Origin: Sphingomonas sp. 1F27F7B
Lineage (GTDB): Bacteria; Pseudomonadota; Alphaproteobacteria; Sphingomonadales; Sphingomonadaceae
Assembly: GCF_005503355.1 (NCBI RefSeq)
Contig: NZ_SCMK01000014.1
Location: forward strand, 87,806 to 151,805
Direction of reading: 5' to 3'
Length of the DNA stretch: 64,000 nt
This document shows positions 1 to 9,360 of this stretch, piece after piece. Each line of letters starts with the position of its first letter. Within the stretch, counting starts at the first letter, position 1. The translations under genes were made by a program, and so were the position numbers. The notes beneath the pieces were generated by a model, which saw nothing but the letters and a program-made list of their open reading frames with translations, did not search any database and was not told where the DNA came from.

Positions 1-206
1 GTCATTGCGGGCCAGCCGATCGTCGGGATCGGGCCGTGCTTGATGGTTACGGTTCCACCTTTCGCGTCGACGGCAGTGATCGTCCCCGATCCGCTGCCGG
101 ATTTTACAGCCGATGCAGCCGGCCTGCTGCCTTGAGCAAGAGCGCTCGCTGCGATCGGCGTGACTAGTAGCATGAATGCGGCGCGCATGGAGAAAGTGGC
201 TTTCAT
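1..206 (-). CDS. cusF: CusF-like periplasmic Cu/Ag chaperone (partial, C-terminus off window)
   Basis: About 68 residues are visible. The N-terminus is a signal peptide (basic start, hydrophobic core, cleavage site ALA-Q near residue 24). The body has a His in KHGP followed by IGWPAMT. CusF proteins bind Cu(I)/Ag(I) through a His, a Trp and Met residues in this arrangement; the last Met lies past the edge. The ATG overlaps the cusA stop by one base (TGATG), so it is coupled to the cusCBA operon and would hand metal to the pump in the periplasm. This is a second CusF unit, because the CusB encoded upstream has another fused at its C-terminus. Confidence 0.85.
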   Translation of the reverse strand, partial: MKATFSMRAAFMLLVTPIAASALAQGSRPAASAVKSGSGSGTITAVDAKGGTVTIKHGPIPTIGWPAM

Positions 207-3200
207 CAGATCTTCCTTTCGGGGCGGGTTGAAGCTCGCCGCCGCAAGAGCAAGTAGGCGGCTGGCAGGATGAACATGGAGAGGAAAGGGGCGGTCAGCA
301 TTCCACCGATCATCGGCGCGGCGATCCGGCTCATCACCTCCGATCCGGCGCCATGCCCGATCAGCACGGGGAACAGCCCGGCGACGATGACAGCGACGGT
401 CATCGCCTTGGGACGTACCCGCAACAGCGCGCCCTCCCTGATCGCTTCCGATACTTGCTCGCCCGACGGTGACGGCCCGCGCTCGGCCAATGCGTGTTTC
501 AGGTAGATCAGCATGACGACGCCGAACTCCGCCGACACGCCGGCGAGCGCGATGAACCCGACACCTGTGGCGACCGATTGCGCATAGCCGAGCAGCCATA
601 ATGTCCAGATGCCGCCGGTCAGCGCGAAGGGCAGTGTGCCCATGATAAGCGCCGCCTCGTCGAGGCGACCGAAGGTAAGGTAGAGGAGAAGGAAGATGAT
701 CGCGAGTGTCGCCGGCACGACGAGCATCAACCGAGCCTCGGCACGCTGCAGATACTCGAATTGTCCGGAATAGGCGATCGAGACGCCGGGGCTGAGCCGA
801 ACATCTTTGCCAACAGCACGGCGCAGATCGGCGACCGTGGAGGCCAGGTCGCGCCCGCGCACGTCGACATAGACCCATGTCGAGAGTCGACCATTTTCCG
901 TCTTGAGCATCGGTGGACCTTCCGCGATCGACACGGATGCGACGGTGCCGAGTGTGATCTGCTGACCCGATGCGGTGACGATTGGGAGAGTTCGCAGTCC
1001 CTCCAGACTGTCACGCAGCTCGCGGGGGTAGCGGACGCTGATCGGGTAGCGGGCAAGGCCCTCCACCGTCTGGCCGATCGTCTCGCCGCCGATCGCGCCG
1101 GACACAATCTCCTGCACATCGGCGATGTTGAGACCGTAGCGCCCCGCGGTCACCCGATCGATATCGACATCGACATAGCGGCCTCCGGTCAACCGTTCTG
1201 CCAATGCCGAGCTGACGCCCGGCACGGTCCTGGCGACACGTTCGATGCTGCCGGCGATGCGGTCCAGCTCGGAGAGGTTGGACCCCGACACTTTCACCCC
1301 GATGGGACTCTTGATGCCGGTCGCGAGCATATCGATCCGATTGCGGATCGGAGGCACCCATACGTTCGTGAGGCCGGGCACGCGCACTGTGCGGTCCAGC
1401 TCCTCCACCAGCTTTGCCGGCGTCATCCCCGCGCGCCATTGATCGCGCGGCTTGAATTGGATGGTCGTCTCGAACATCTCGAGCGGTGCCGGGTCGGTCG
1501 CGGTCTCGGCGCGCCCGGCTTTGCCGAACACGGTTTTGACCTCGGGAACGGTTTTTATCAGCCGGTCTGTGCGCTGGAGCAGGGCCGAGGCGCTCGCGGC
1601 CGAAAGGCCGGGAAGCGCGGACGGCATGTAGAGCAGATCGCCCTCATCCATCGTCGGGATGAACTCGCCACCCAATCGGGTCAGCGGCCATGCCGTCGTC
1701 GCCAGTACCAGGGCGGCGATGCCGATCGCCGCCCAAGGCCGCGCCAACACGCGGTCGAGCGCCGGGCGATAGGCACGGGTGAGCACGCGGTTGATAATGT
1801 TGTCGTTCTCGGCCGGAATGCGTCCCCGGATCAGCCATCCCATCAGGACCGGCACGAGCGTTACCGACAGGATCGCCGCTGCCGCCATCGCATAGCTCTT
1901 GGTGAAGGCGAGCGGGGCGAACAGCCGTCCCTCCTGCGCTTCGAGCGTGAACACCGGCACGAACGACAGCGTGATGATGACGAGGCTGAAGAACAGCGCC
2001 GGCCCGACCTCGGCCGCGGCCTCGGTGATGACGCGCCAGCGTTCCTCGCCCGCCAGCGCCACGCCCGGATGGTCGTGTTCCCATCGCTCGATCCGCTTGT
2101 GCGCGTTCTCGATCATCACGATCGCGGCATCGACCATCGCGCCGATCGCGATGGCGATACCGCCCAAAGACATGATGTTGGCGTTCACCCCCTGCACACG
2201 CATGACGAGCAAGGCCGCGAGCACCCCCAGAGGCAAGGTGACGATCGCGACCAGCGCAGACCGGACATGCCACAGAAACAACCCGCAGATGATCGCGACG
2301 ACGACGAACTCCTCGATCAGCTTGCCCGTCAAATTCTCCACCGCGCGGTCGATCAATTGCGAGCGGTCATAGGTGGTGACGATCTCGACGCCGGGGGGAA
2401 GGCTCGCTTTCAGTTCCGCGAGCTTGGCCTTGACGGCTTCGATCGTCTGCCGTGCATTCTTGCCCTGACGCAGGATGACGACTCCGCCCGCGACCTCGCC
2501 TTCGCCGTTCAGCTCGGCGATGCCGCGGCGCATCTCGGGGCCGATCTGGATCGACGCGACGTCGCCCAAGGTAACGGGGACGCCGGCACCGGCGACCTTG
2601 AGCGGGATCGCGCGGAAATCGTCGACGGTGCGCAAGTAACCTGACGCGCGCACCATATATTCGGCTTCGCCCAGCTCGAGGACGGACCCGCCGGCCTCCT
2701 GATTGGCGCGGCGAATGGCATCGACGGCCTGAGTGTGCGTGACACCGAATGCGGCGAGCCGCGTCGGGTCGAGCAGCACCTGATATTGCTTCACCATTCC
2801 GCCGATGCTCGCCACCTCCGCAACGCCGGGCAGCGTTTTCAGTTCATAACGTAGGAACCAGTCCTGCAAGGATCGGAGCTGCGACAGGTCACGGCGGCCG
2901 GTGCGGTCCAACAGCGTGTATTCATAGACCCAGCCGACCCCCGTCGCATCAGGACCCAGCGCGGCCTGCGCGCCTTGGGGAAGCCGTCCCTGCACCTGGC
3001 TCAGATACTCCAGCACGCGTGAGCGCGCCCAATAGAGGTCGGTCCCATCCTCGAAGAGGACATAGACGTAGCTGTCGCCGAAGAACGAATAGCCGCGCAC
3101 GGTTTTCGCGCCAGGCACGGACAGCATCGTCGTGGTGAGCGGATACGTCACCTGGTTCTCGACGATCTGCGGGGCTTGGCCCGGCCAGCTCGTGCGGATG

Positions 3201-3343
3201 ATGACCTGCGTGTCGGACAGGTCGGGGAGCGCATCGACGGGGGTGGCACGCATTGCGAACACCCCGGCCATGGCGAGCGCGATGGCCGCCAGGACGACGA
3301 GGAAGCGGTTCGCGACCGACCAGCGGATGATCGCGGCAATCAT
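206..3343 (-). CDS. cusA: CusA-type Cu(I)/Ag(I) RND efflux pump
   Basis: Inner-membrane proton-driven HME-RND transporter of 1045 residues, the family's normal length. It moves Cu(I)/Ag(I) from periplasm or cytoplasm to the CusC channel. The three periplasmic methionines that define copper/silver pumps are at residues 573 (YMPS), 623 (LEMFE) and 672 (IDMLA), the same numbers as in E. coli CusA, and the proton-relay Asp is at 405 (MVDAA). The first TM segment is at about 10-30 and the second TM bundle starts near 340. The start overlaps cusB by four bases (ATGA) and the stop touches cusF. The Met triad makes copper/silver far more likely than zinc/cobalt. Confidence 0.97.
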   Translation of the reverse strand: MIAAIIRWSVANRFLVVLAAIALAMAGVFAMRATPVDALPDLSDTQVIIRTSWPGQAPQIVENQVTYPLTTTMLSVPGAKTVRGYSFFGDSYVYVLFEDGTDLYWARSRVLEYLSQVQGRLPQGAQAALGPDATGVGWVYEYTLLDRTGRRDLSQLRSLQDWFLRYELKTLPGVAEVASIGGMVKQYQVLLDPTRLAAFGVTHTQAVDAIRRANQEAGGSVLELGEAEYMVRASGYLRTVDDFRAIPLKVAGAGVPVTLGDVASIQIGPEMRRGIAELNGEGEVAGGVVILRQGKNARQTIEAVKAKLAELKASLPPGVEIVTTYDRSQLIDRAVENLTGKLIEEFVVVAIICGLFLWHVRSALVAIVTLPLGVLAALLVMRVQGVNANIMSLGGIAIAIGAMVDAAIVMIENAHKRIERWEHDHPGVALAGEERWRVITEAAAEVGPALFFSLVIITLSFVPVFTLEAQEGRLFAPLAFTKSYAMAAAAILSVTLVPVLMGWLIRGRIPAENDNIINRVLTRAYRPALDRVLARPWAAIGIAALVLATTAWPLTRLGGEFIPTMDEGDLLYMPSALPGLSAASASALLQRTDRLIKTVPEVKTVFGKAGRAETATDPAPLEMFETTIQFKPRDQWRAGMTPAKLVEELDRTVRVPGLTNVWVPPIRNRIDMLATGIKSPIGVKVSGSNLSELDRIAGSIERVARTVPGVSSALAERLTGGRYVDVDIDRVTAGRYGLNIADVQEIVSGAIGGETIGQTVEGLARYPISVRYPRELRDSLEGLRTLPIVTASGQQITLGTVASVSIAEGPPMLKTENGRLSTWVYVDVRGRDLASTVADLRRAVGKDVRLSPGVSIAYSGQFEYLQRAEARLMLVVPATLAIIFLLLYLTFGRLDEAALIMGTLPFALTGGIWTLWLLGYAQSVATGVGFIALAGVSAEFGVVMLIYLKHALAERGPSPSGEQVSEAIREGALLRVRPKAMTVAVIVAGLFPVLIGHGAGSEVMSRIAAPMIGGMLTAPFLSMFILPAAYLLLRRRASTRPERKI

Positions 3344-4839
3344 CGCCCAGCCTCGCGCGTCATGCGGCGCAGCGTTGGACCATCGGCGGGTTGATCAAAG
3401 CCGAACCGCACCCGCTCACCCTTGCGATACCCACGCACCAACGCGGGATCGGCGACGCGGAACGTCATTGTCATGGCCGGCCAGCCGATCGCCGGAACGG
3501 GCTGATGGGACAGGGTGACGGAACTGCGATCGATCGCCTCGATGCTGCCGACCGTCTCGTAGATCGACGCGGTGGGTTTCACGGCCGGCTTTGTTGCGGG
3601 TGACGCTTCGACACCAATCGGACGCGCATCGAGGCCAGCGAGGCTCGCTTCGGAGTCGATCAGGAACTGGCCCGACGCGACAACCTTCTCACCCTCGGTC
3701 AGGCCGGCGACTATCTCGGTTTTGCCGCCGCCTTCTGCGCCAGTGCGAACCTCGGCGGGTCGAAAGCGTCCACCCGGCCCTGCCAACATGACGAGTGTGC
3801 GCCGGCCGGTCCGGATCACGGCCTCACTCGGAACAAGGAGTGCATCGCGGCTCCCCTGGTCGAGCGCCACGCTGGCGAACATACCGGGGCGCAACCGGCC
3901 GGCACGGTTGGGGAGCTCGACGCGGATTGTGAGCGTGCGGCTCGCTGCCTCGGCCTGGGGCAGGATCGCAGCGATGCGGCCCCTGAAGCTTTCGCCCGGG
4001 AAAGCCGCCAGCGTGGCGATGACGGGCGTGCCGATCCGCAGGTTTCCTGCGAGGGCCTCAGGGACAGCCGCGTTCAGCCACACGGTGGCGAGGCCGTTCA
4101 CCTCCGCCAGTGTCTGTCCTTGCGCGACCGTCATCCCCTGTCGGACGCCGAGCGTCTTGATGACGCCCCCCACGGGCGTGCTGATCGTCGTCACACCTTG
4201 CGGTCGGCCGCGCCACTCCGCCGATGCAATCGATCCGGCGGGCATCCCGAGAAGCAACAGGCGCTCTCGTGCCGCCCGCGTGAGCCCGGCATCCCCGGTG
4301 CGGCGCACGGCGAGATACTCCGCCTGCGCGCCCGCCCATTCGGGCACAAGGATATCGGCGAGCGGGGCGCCTGCCGGCACGACATCGCCTGGCGCGCGCG
4401 CATAGACGCGCTGAACGAAGCCGCCGCTGCGTGCCTGCACGACCGCAACGTTGCGGTCATTGAACTCGATGCTGCCGGTTGCCGAGGCCGAGTTTGACAA
4501 CGATCCGCGTTCGACCGTGACGATCCGCGCGCCGAGCCGCTGGAGGCTGGCCGGATCGATCGCTACGCCCGGTGCGGCGCTACCGCCTGCGCCCTCGTCG
4601 GCATAGCGGGGGATCAGTTTCATCCCCATCGACGAGAGACCCGGGCCGTCGTGCCGCTCCCCCGGGATCATCGGATCATACCAGTAGAGGATCTTCTTCT
4701 GCGGGGCTGGGGATGCCGTTTGATCGGCAGCCGAGGACGTGCCAAGTTTCGCGAGCCCGAAGCCCACGCCCCCTGCGACCAGCACCAGCGCGCTTACCGC
4801 GGTGACAAGGCGGGCGCGGGTAATGGTAGTGTCGCTCAT
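3340..4839 (-). CDS. cusB: CusB membrane-fusion protein with fused C-terminal CusF domain
   Basis: Periplasmic adaptor joining CusA to CusC, 499 residues. A membrane anchor/signal segment lies at about 11-30. A short metal-binding region at 49-82 contains YWYDPM and a Met cluster. The hairpin, lipoyl and beta-barrel adaptor domains follow. Residues 425-499 form a complete CusF-like domain with [17 protein letters not shown], which contains the His, Trp and two Met ligands of CusF. Fusion of CusF to CusB is known in some Cus systems; having a separate cusF as well is less usual. It overlaps cusA (3340-3343) and cusC (4836-4839) by four bases each, so the three are translationally coupled. Confidence 0.95.
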   Translation of the reverse strand: MSDTTITRARLVTAVSALVLVAGGVGFGLAKLGTSSAADQTASPAPQKKILYWYDPMIPGERHDGPGLSSMGMKLIPRYADEGAGGSAAPGVAIDPASLQRLGARIVTVERGSLSNSASATGSIEFNDRNVAVVQARSGGFVQRVYARAPGDVVPAGAPLADILVPEWAGAQAEYLAVRRTGDAGLTRAARERLLLLGMPAGSIASAEWRGRPQGVTTISTPVGGVIKTLGVRQGMTVAQGQTLAEVNGLATVWLNAAVPEALAGNLRIGTPVIATLAAFPGESFRGRIAAILPQAEAASRTLTIRVELPNRAGRLRPGMFASVALDQGSRDALLVPSEAVIRTGRRTLVMLAGPGGRFRPAEVRTGAEGGGKTEIVAGLTEGEKVVASGQFLIDSEASLAGLDARPIGVEASPATKPAVKPTASIYETVGSIEAIDRSSVTLSHQPVPAIGWPAMTMTFRVADPALVRGYRKGERVRFGFDQPADGPTLRRMTREAGR

Positions 4840-6065
4840 CGATCGGCGCTCCCGAAGGTAATGGTGAGGCGGACAGAGTCTGCGGCGACGAGCGCCTCAC
4901 GGTCGAGCACGGTCAGCTCGGCGTCGGCGAGCGCGGTCTTGGCTTCGATGGCATCCGCAAGACTCGCGCGACCGGCAGAGTAGCTCGCTATCTCCAGATC
5001 GGCTCGCTTCCGAGCGAGCGGAAGGAGCACGTCGCGCGCGCGCTGCCATTGGCTGTGATGCATTTGGTGGTCCGCCAGCGCGGCCTCCAGATCGGCTGCC
5101 AATGTGCGCCGGGTTTCTTCGCGCGCGGCCTCGGCCTGCGCCTGTGCGGATTTGCGGGCTTCGATGCGCGGGTTCTGACGCGATCGAGCGAACAGCGGCA
5201 GGCTCATCGAAACTCCCGCCGACACCATGTCGCCATACCGGGGGTCACGGCGTTGATAAGCTACCTCTACCCCCCAATCGGGTCGCTTCTCCGCTCGCGC
5301 CGCATCCACGTCGGCCTGGGCGCGCTGAATACCGGCCTCGGCGAGAACCATGTCGGAGTGAAGGCTGAGCGCGTCCCGCAGCCGCGCCGGAGCCAGATCG
5401 ATCGCGGGCATATCGCCGGCAATCTCGGGCGCCGATACGCCGGTCCAGCGAGCCAGCATCGCGCGGGCGCGCGCAACGGCGGCCATCAACTCGTCGCGGC
5501 GGTCGTCGAGTGCCGCGATCTCCTGATCGGTCGTCAGTGTCTGACCAGGGCGGACCGAACCGGTCGTCACGGCGGCCCGCGCAGCGGAAGGGAGAGATCG
5601 AAGGAATAGCAGAACGGTGTCGAGGGCAGCTAGTCGACGCTCGGCATAAGCAAGGTCGATCCATGCCTGCCCCGCTCCCAATCGCACCTCCCGGAGCTTG
5701 GTCGCTTGCGATGCTTCTGCCGTTGCGATCACGGCGCGTGCCTGCGCTTGCGCGGCATGACGCTTGGCAAGGTTGGGTAGGTCCTGTTGGAAACCGACAC
5801 GCCCCATCGTCATGTCGTCTCTGGATAGGGAGAAGGCGGGTGGCCCAGAGACAGGATAATTCTCGATTCCGATCGACACACGGGGGTCCGGAAGGCTTCC
5901 CGCCGCACGTGCATCGGCTTGGGCGGCGCTGACCCCCGCGCGACCGGCAACCGCTCCCGGGGCGTTGGCAACCGCATCGCGCAGCGCTTGGTCATAGGTA
6001 AGTGTCTGCGCGTGCGCGGCGCTCGTCGTGAGCGCGGCGACCGCGAGCATCATGGATGCGCGCAT
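4836..6065 (-). CDS. cusC: CusC-like outer-membrane efflux protein (TolC family)
   Basis: Outer-membrane channel of the Cus tripartite pump, 409 residues. It starts with a signal peptide ending AHA-Q (about residue 19) and continues as two long alpha-helical OEP repeats rich in Ala and Gln, typical of TolC-family barrels. No lipobox Cys is seen, unlike E. coli CusC. The annotated ATG directly follows AGAGGG, so translation could instead begin at the ATG-ATG pair at codons 5-6, which is better spaced from that ribosome site. First gene of cusC-cusB-cusA-cusF, 81 bases after a small secreted protein gene. Confidence 0.9.
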   Translation of the reverse strand: MRASMMLAVAALTTSAAHAQTLTYDQALRDAVANAPGAVAGRAGVSAAQADARAAGSLPDPRVSIGIENYPVSGPPAFSLSRDDMTMGRVGFQQDLPNLAKRHAAQAQARAVIATAEASQATKLREVRLGAGQAWIDLAYAERRLAALDTVLLFLRSLPSAARAAVTTGSVRPGQTLTTDQEIAALDDRRDELMAAVARARAMLARWTGVSAPEIAGDMPAIDLAPARLRDALSLHSDMVLAEAGIQRAQADVDAARAEKRPDWGVEVAYQRRDPRYGDMVSAGVSMSLPLFARSRQNPRIEARKSAQAQAEAAREETRRTLAADLEAALADHQMHHSQWQRARDVLLPLARKRADLEIASYSAGRASLADAIEAKTALADAELTVLDREALVAADSVRLTITFGSADR

Positions 6066-6146
6066 CCCTCTAGTCCCTTCATGTCATAATGATGGCCGGG
6101 CTCCAAATGGTTGATCGGAGCCCGGCACCTGTTCAGGCTCGCCAGC

Positions 6147-6398
6147 TTAAGTTGACTGGCCGCCCTTCATTGACATGCAGGCGTCGCGACCGCGTTCCAT
6201 CATCGGGCACACGCAGGCGCTCGACTGGGGAACGTCCGTAACCCATACGCGACGTGGGGCTTGAAGCGGCGCCCGCGGGCCCGGCTGGTAATTGGAACGC
6301 CACTCCCAATGACCATTGCTTTTATTTTCAGATGTGGCCGCCGTCGCTGCCGACGCGGCGAGGCTAGCGGCAAATACCGCCAAGATGAACGTTTTCAT
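6147..6398 (-). CDS. small secreted protein of unknown function in the copper cluster
   Basis: 83 residues when started at the ATG at 6398, preceded by GGAAAG at a good distance; an in-frame TTG at 6410 would add four residues but would place that ribosome site inside the gene. A clear signal peptide covers residues 1-23 (AATAA). The mature part is short, with an aromatic segment (HWEWRSNY) and a C-terminal part with three Cys and several Met (SSACVCPMMERGRDACMSM), which could bind soft metals. No family recognised. It lies 81 bases upstream of cusC on the same strand and is probably co-transcribed. A periplasmic copper-binding role is inference from composition and place. Confidence 0.6.
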   Translation of the reverse strand: MKTFILAVFAASLAASAATAATSENKSNGHWEWRSNYQPGPRAPLQAPRRVWVTDVPQSSACVCPMMERGRDACMSMKGGQST

Positions 6399-6480
6399 GT
6401 CACTTTCCAATTTGATCGAGATTTAAAATCGGCAGAGCCGCAACCGGCGAACGGCTGCAGCCTGACACGGCTTGACTCGA

Positions 6481-6837
6481 TCAAACGGTAGGCGGTTCGG
6501 GCTCGGGAGCGACGTTGAGGCCGGCAAGTGCCCGGCTGGCAGGCCAGATAACGATTTGAGATGCGATCGAGCGCTTCAGCACTCTTGCCGGCTCCTCAAA
6601 CGTCATGGGAACAACGCATCCCATTTGGGCGATACACGCCAGCGTCAGTCCTTTGCATGGGTGTTCCGATGACGGATCCGGGGTCGCCATACCCGCGCAA
6701 TCCATGCGGGATGGGGTGACATGGCTCATCGCCATCTTGGGTGAGAGCGATGGGCCGGCCGCATACGCAATTCCTTGGCCCAAAAGGCCAAGCAACGCTC
6801 CAACAAGAAGCAAGAGAGAAAGACGAGCTTTCAACAC
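6481..6837 (-). CDS. small membrane-anchored or secreted Cys/Met-containing protein
   Basis: 118 residues when started at the GTG at 6837, which places a hydrophobic segment at the N-terminus (MLKARLSLLLLVGALLGLLG); the open frame extends to 6942 but the added residues are polar and atypical. After the hydrophobic stretch come Met/His and Cys residues (KMAMSHVTPSRMDC, EHPCKG, LACIAQMGC), then VVPMTF. No family recognised; similar small proteins sit in sphingomonad copper clusters. It lies between the DUF411 gene and another small secreted protein, all on one strand. A periplasmic metal-binding role is inferred only. Confidence 0.5.
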   Translation of the reverse strand: MLKARLSLLLLVGALLGLLGQGIAYAAGPSLSPKMAMSHVTPSRMDCAGMATPDPSSEHPCKGLTLACIAQMGCVVPMTFEEPARVLKRSIASQIVIWPASRALAGLNVAPEPEPPTV

Positions 6838-6950
6838 CCGGATACTATCCCAATTGTCAACGCCGAGGTCAATACGGGTGGTTTGCCGGGTGCCGTAGTG
6901 CCGGCATGAAGCGCCGGGGAAGATTTGCCGCTCACAAGACAACCTGTCGT

Positions 6951-7403
6951 TTAGGCGCCGTGGCTAGCAAAGACACGCCGGCCAGCGGCACCGAACGCAA
7001 TGACGTCATAGGGCTGGGTTCTCATGCCGGGCACCTCCATGCCCGGTGAGCCCATCGGCATTCCGGCCACGGCCAAGCCGCGCACGCCTTTAGGATGCTG
7101 GGCCAGCGCGCGCTTCATGTCCGCGATCGGGACATGTCCCTCAAACGCCATGCCGTCGATGATCGCGGTATGGCAGGACGCGAGGTCAGCGGGCAGGCCG
7201 ATCTTACGCTGCAGCACCTCACGGCGATCATCGTCGATGATCTGGACCTTGCGGCCGAACTGCTGACGCACCTGCGCCGCCCATTTCTCGCAACAGCCGC
7301 AACCCGGATCGCGGTGCATGGCGATGTCGGCCGCGGCCGATGCGACCGCTGGGATGGTCATTAGCAAGGCGGCGACGGCGCCACGAACACCATTCTTCAT
7401 CAT
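6951..7403 (-). CDS. DUF411 family periplasmic metal-binding protein
   Basis: 150-residue exported protein: signal peptide about 1-23 (VASAAA), then the DUF411 signature MHRDPGCGCCEKW, SCHTA, FEGHVP and the C-terminal GMPMGSPGMEVPGM. The family is regularly found in copper-resistance clusters and is taken to bind copper through the CGCC and Met/His groups; the exact role is not settled. AGGAG sits just upstream of two tandem ATGs. A strong terminator-like hairpin lies right in front of the gene, so its expression must depend on readthrough from the DUF305 transcript or on an unseen promoter. Confidence 0.88.
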   Translation of the reverse strand: MMKNGVRGAVAALLMTIPAVASAAADIAMHRDPGCGCCEKWAAQVRQQFGRKVQIIDDDRREVLQRKIGLPADLASCHTAIIDGMAFEGHVPIADMKRALAQHPKGVRGLAVAGMPMGSPGMEVPGMRTQPYDVIAFGAAGRRVFASHGA

Positions 7404-7410
7404 CAGCTCC

Positions 7411-7461
7411 TAAAAGGAAATCCCCGCCCTGCCGGGGGGTAGGGGGATCGACAGGGCGGGG
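7411..7461 (-). terminator. intrinsic terminator or attenuator between DUF305 and DUF411 genes
   Basis: A perfect 10-bp stem (CCCCGCCCTG at 7422-7431 with CAGGGCGGGG at 7452-7461) has a 20-base loop. On the minus strand it is followed by ATTTCCTTTT. It would stop the DUF305 transcript and limit readthrough into the DUF411 gene, whose ribosome site begins directly after it. Confidence 0.75.
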
Positions 7462-7471
7462 CAGCGCTCCC

Positions 7472-7864
7472 TTATTGCGGGCGCTTGCCGTGCTTGCTGA
7501 GCCACGCCTGCAGCTCGGCAATATCCTTTTCCTGTTTCGTGATCGTCATCTGCGCCATGCGCTTGGTCTCGGCGTCGCGCGCGTCACGCACCGCAACGCG
7601 CGACATGGCGATGGCGCCTCGGTGATGCTCGATCATCTTGCGCGTCCACATTTCGGCCGCGTCGCCCTGCTTGGCCGCCATCATCTTCTGATGCATGTCC
7701 ATCTCGGCCTGGCCGTAGGGATTGCCGGCCATCATGCCCGCCATGTCGTCGTGGTTCATGCCGGCCATCTGACCGTGGTTCATGCCCTGCATTCCGCCGC
7801 TCTGCTGCGCGAGGGCGGGCGTGGCGAGCAGCGCCAAAGCTGCGAATGTTGGTGCGAAGCGCAT
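7472..7864 (-). CDS. DUF305 family copper-binding protein (CopM-like)
   Basis: 130 residues: signal peptide 1-19 (TPALA-Q), then a Met/His-rich linker (MQGMNHGQMAGMNHDDMAGM) and a ferritin-like helical DUF305 core with MIEHHRGAIAMS and repeated MxxxQ motifs. DUF305 proteins such as cyanobacterial CopM bind Cu(I) in the periplasm. The gene has its own promoter-like element of the cluster's ECF type (7891-7916) and ends before a terminator hairpin, so it may be the most strongly and separately expressed part of this block. Confidence 0.88.
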   Translation of the reverse strand: MRFAPTFAALALLATPALAQQSGGMQGMNHGQMAGMNHDDMAGMMAGNPYGQAEMDMHQKMMAAKQGDAAEMWTRKMIEHHRGAIAMSRVAVRDARDAETKRMAQMTITKQEKDIAELQAWLSKHGKRPQ

Positions 7865-7890
7865 TATTGATCTCCCTGGGTTCTAAGACT

Positions 7891-7916
7891 TCTACGCGTG
7901 CGAGGCGGCTATCCCT
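7891..7916 (-). promoter_or_regulatory. putative ECF-sigma promoter for the DUF305 gene
   Basis: Read on the minus strand: AGGGAT (7916-7911), 14 bases, then CGTAGA (7896-7891), 27 bases before the start codon. One of six copies of the AGGGRT-N14-CGTA motif in the copper block. Confidence 0.6.
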
Positions 7917-7997
7917 CACCCGGGGTGCTAGAACGCGCGAGAAATTGTCAGGAAACAGGACTTTATTTCCGAGGGCTACGCTCCTGAGCCGCGTATA

Positions 7998-8735
7998 TTA
8001 TGCCTCGATCACGATGTTGCGACGCCGCGTTTTGGGCCATCGCATGTAGAGAAGCACTGCCCCCCCTAACCAAAGCGCAAGCCCACCGATCGCGAAGGCG
8101 AGCAGCCAGGGCGTGTTGAAGTTCTCGTGATTCGTCCAATCCATGATGTGAAGGCCCCAGAAGAAGTCGTAGAGCCGCCAAGTGCCGGTTCGGACAGCCG
8201 AGATCCGACCGGTGTCGGCCGCGACAAAGACGCGGGTGGAATCGAGGTCGGCGAACGCGACGCGCCAGGCGGGGAGCGTGCCGCGATATTCGGGGCTGGC
8301 GCGCTCGATCCGCTCTACCTTCGCCGCTGGTCGAGCACCGCCACGCCATGCCAAACGCGCGATCTCCTCGGCCTCACGAGCCGTTGGTGCTGGCAGCGCT
8401 TGGCCCGTCGCGGCGTCGAACAGGCGCGTTCCCTTGGCTGTCGCGACCTCGGCGACCGGGCGGCCAAGCCACATGCGATAGGTGATGGCCTCGATGGGCG
8501 CATCTGCTGCGCCTACGATCGCCGATGGTGGGGCGAACGTGCTGCCGCGGGGAAGGGGCGCCGCGGCTTTGCGGTCAACGAGGTGATCGCCATGCACCCG
8601 ATCGATCGGCAGGAAGCTCATCAGGGCGCCGCTTGCGAACCATAGCAGGAGCTGCGCGCCGATGATGATCGCGAGCCATTTGTGCGTGCGGCTCGCGAGT
8701 AGATGCAGCCTCAGTTTCGCGCTTTTCAGAACCAC
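7998..8735 (-). CDS. PepSY domain membrane protein
   Basis: 245 residues with an N-terminal TM (about 19-40, WLAIIIGAQLLLWFASGALMSF), a periplasmic region containing two PepSY-like segments, and a C-terminal TM (about 207-230) followed by a basic tail. PepSY-TM proteins are often redox or metal-uptake accessory proteins; in copper clusters they may support electron transfer or reductive handling of the metal. Starts with GTG at 8735. It follows the cytochrome c gene by about 25 bases on the same strand, which suggests joint function at the inner membrane. Specific role unknown. Confidence 0.8.
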   Translation of the reverse strand: MVLKSAKLRLHLLASRTHKWLAIIIGAQLLLWFASGALMSFLPIDRVHGDHLVDRKAAAPLPRGSTFAPPSAIVGAADAPIEAITYRMWLGRPVAEVATAKGTRLFDAATGQALPAPTAREAEEIARLAWRGGARPAAKVERIERASPEYRGTLPAWRVAFADLDSTRVFVAADTGRISAVRTGTWRLYDFFWGLHIMDWTNHENFNTPWLLAFAIGGLALWLGGAVLLYMRWPKTRRRNIVIEA

Positions 8736-8760
8736 TCCTCCCTCAACCTCGTCGCCGGGG

Positions 8761-9345
8761 TCACTTCATACCCGGCATGTCCTTCATCATCTCGTCGTGA
8801 TCGGCCGGGGCGCTCGCGACCAGTGCCTTATACTGTTCGGGCGTCATGCCGGGGAGCTTGCGGACGAACGCGACCATATTCCAAATTAGGGGGTCGGGAT
8901 GCGTCTTGCCCCATGCCGGCATGGCGCTGAGCTTCACCCCGTGCTTGATGATCCAGAATTGCTGGGCGGGGGTGAGATCTTGAGCGCGCGCGAGTTCCGG
9001 CGCCTGTGGATAGAGGCCCTGGCTCATCTCGGATTTCTCGACGCCGGGGCCGAGATGGCAACCGGAACACATTTCTCCGTAAAGGCCCGCGCCGACTGAC
9101 ACGCGCTGCGCCGATGCCAGATCTGCCGGGGGTGTTATGCCGCGCGCGCGTGCCTCAATCGACCGATCGCGCAGGCGTTCGAGCATTGAATAGACCGCCG
9201 GCGTGTGCGGTTCGTCGGCCGCGATGTTATACACGCCAAGGTAGATAAACGCGGCTGCGCCCAGCGCCAGGACGATCGCCAGGGCGCCTACGAACGGCAG
9301 GCTCGGGAAGTGCTGCCTTATCGAGCGCCTGCCGTCTTGAGCCAT
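8761..9345 (-). CDS. membrane-anchored class I cytochrome c
   Basis: 194 residues when started at the ATG at 9345, which follows GGAGGA at ideal distance; the upstream in-frame ATG at 9357 would bury that ribosome site. An uncleaved N-terminal TM lies at about 18-40. One heme motif, CSGCH, is near residue 100, and the distal ligand is probably the Met of SAMPAW. The C-terminus ends in HDEMMKDMPGMK. It could pass electrons for Cu(I)/Cu(II) chemistry together with the CopA oxidase and the PepSY protein; this is inferred from position. It sits between copB and the PepSY gene in one transcription unit. Confidence 0.85.
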   Translation of the reverse strand: MAQDGRRSIRQHFPSLPFVGALAIVLALGAAAFIYLGVYNIAADEPHTPAVYSMLERLRDRSIEARARGITPPADLASAQRVSVGAGLYGEMCSGCHLGPGVEKSEMSQGLYPQAPELARAQDLTPAQQFWIIKHGVKLSAMPAWGKTHPDPLIWNMVAFVRKLPGMTPEQYKALVASAPADHDEMMKDMPGMK

Positions 9346-9360
9346 CTGTTCCTCCATCGA

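Noticed and set aside
761..2644. 627-codon plus-strand open frame opposite cusA
   Set aside because: It is the shadow of the cusA gene in high-GC DNA; composition is His/Arg/Asp-rich and no domain is visible.
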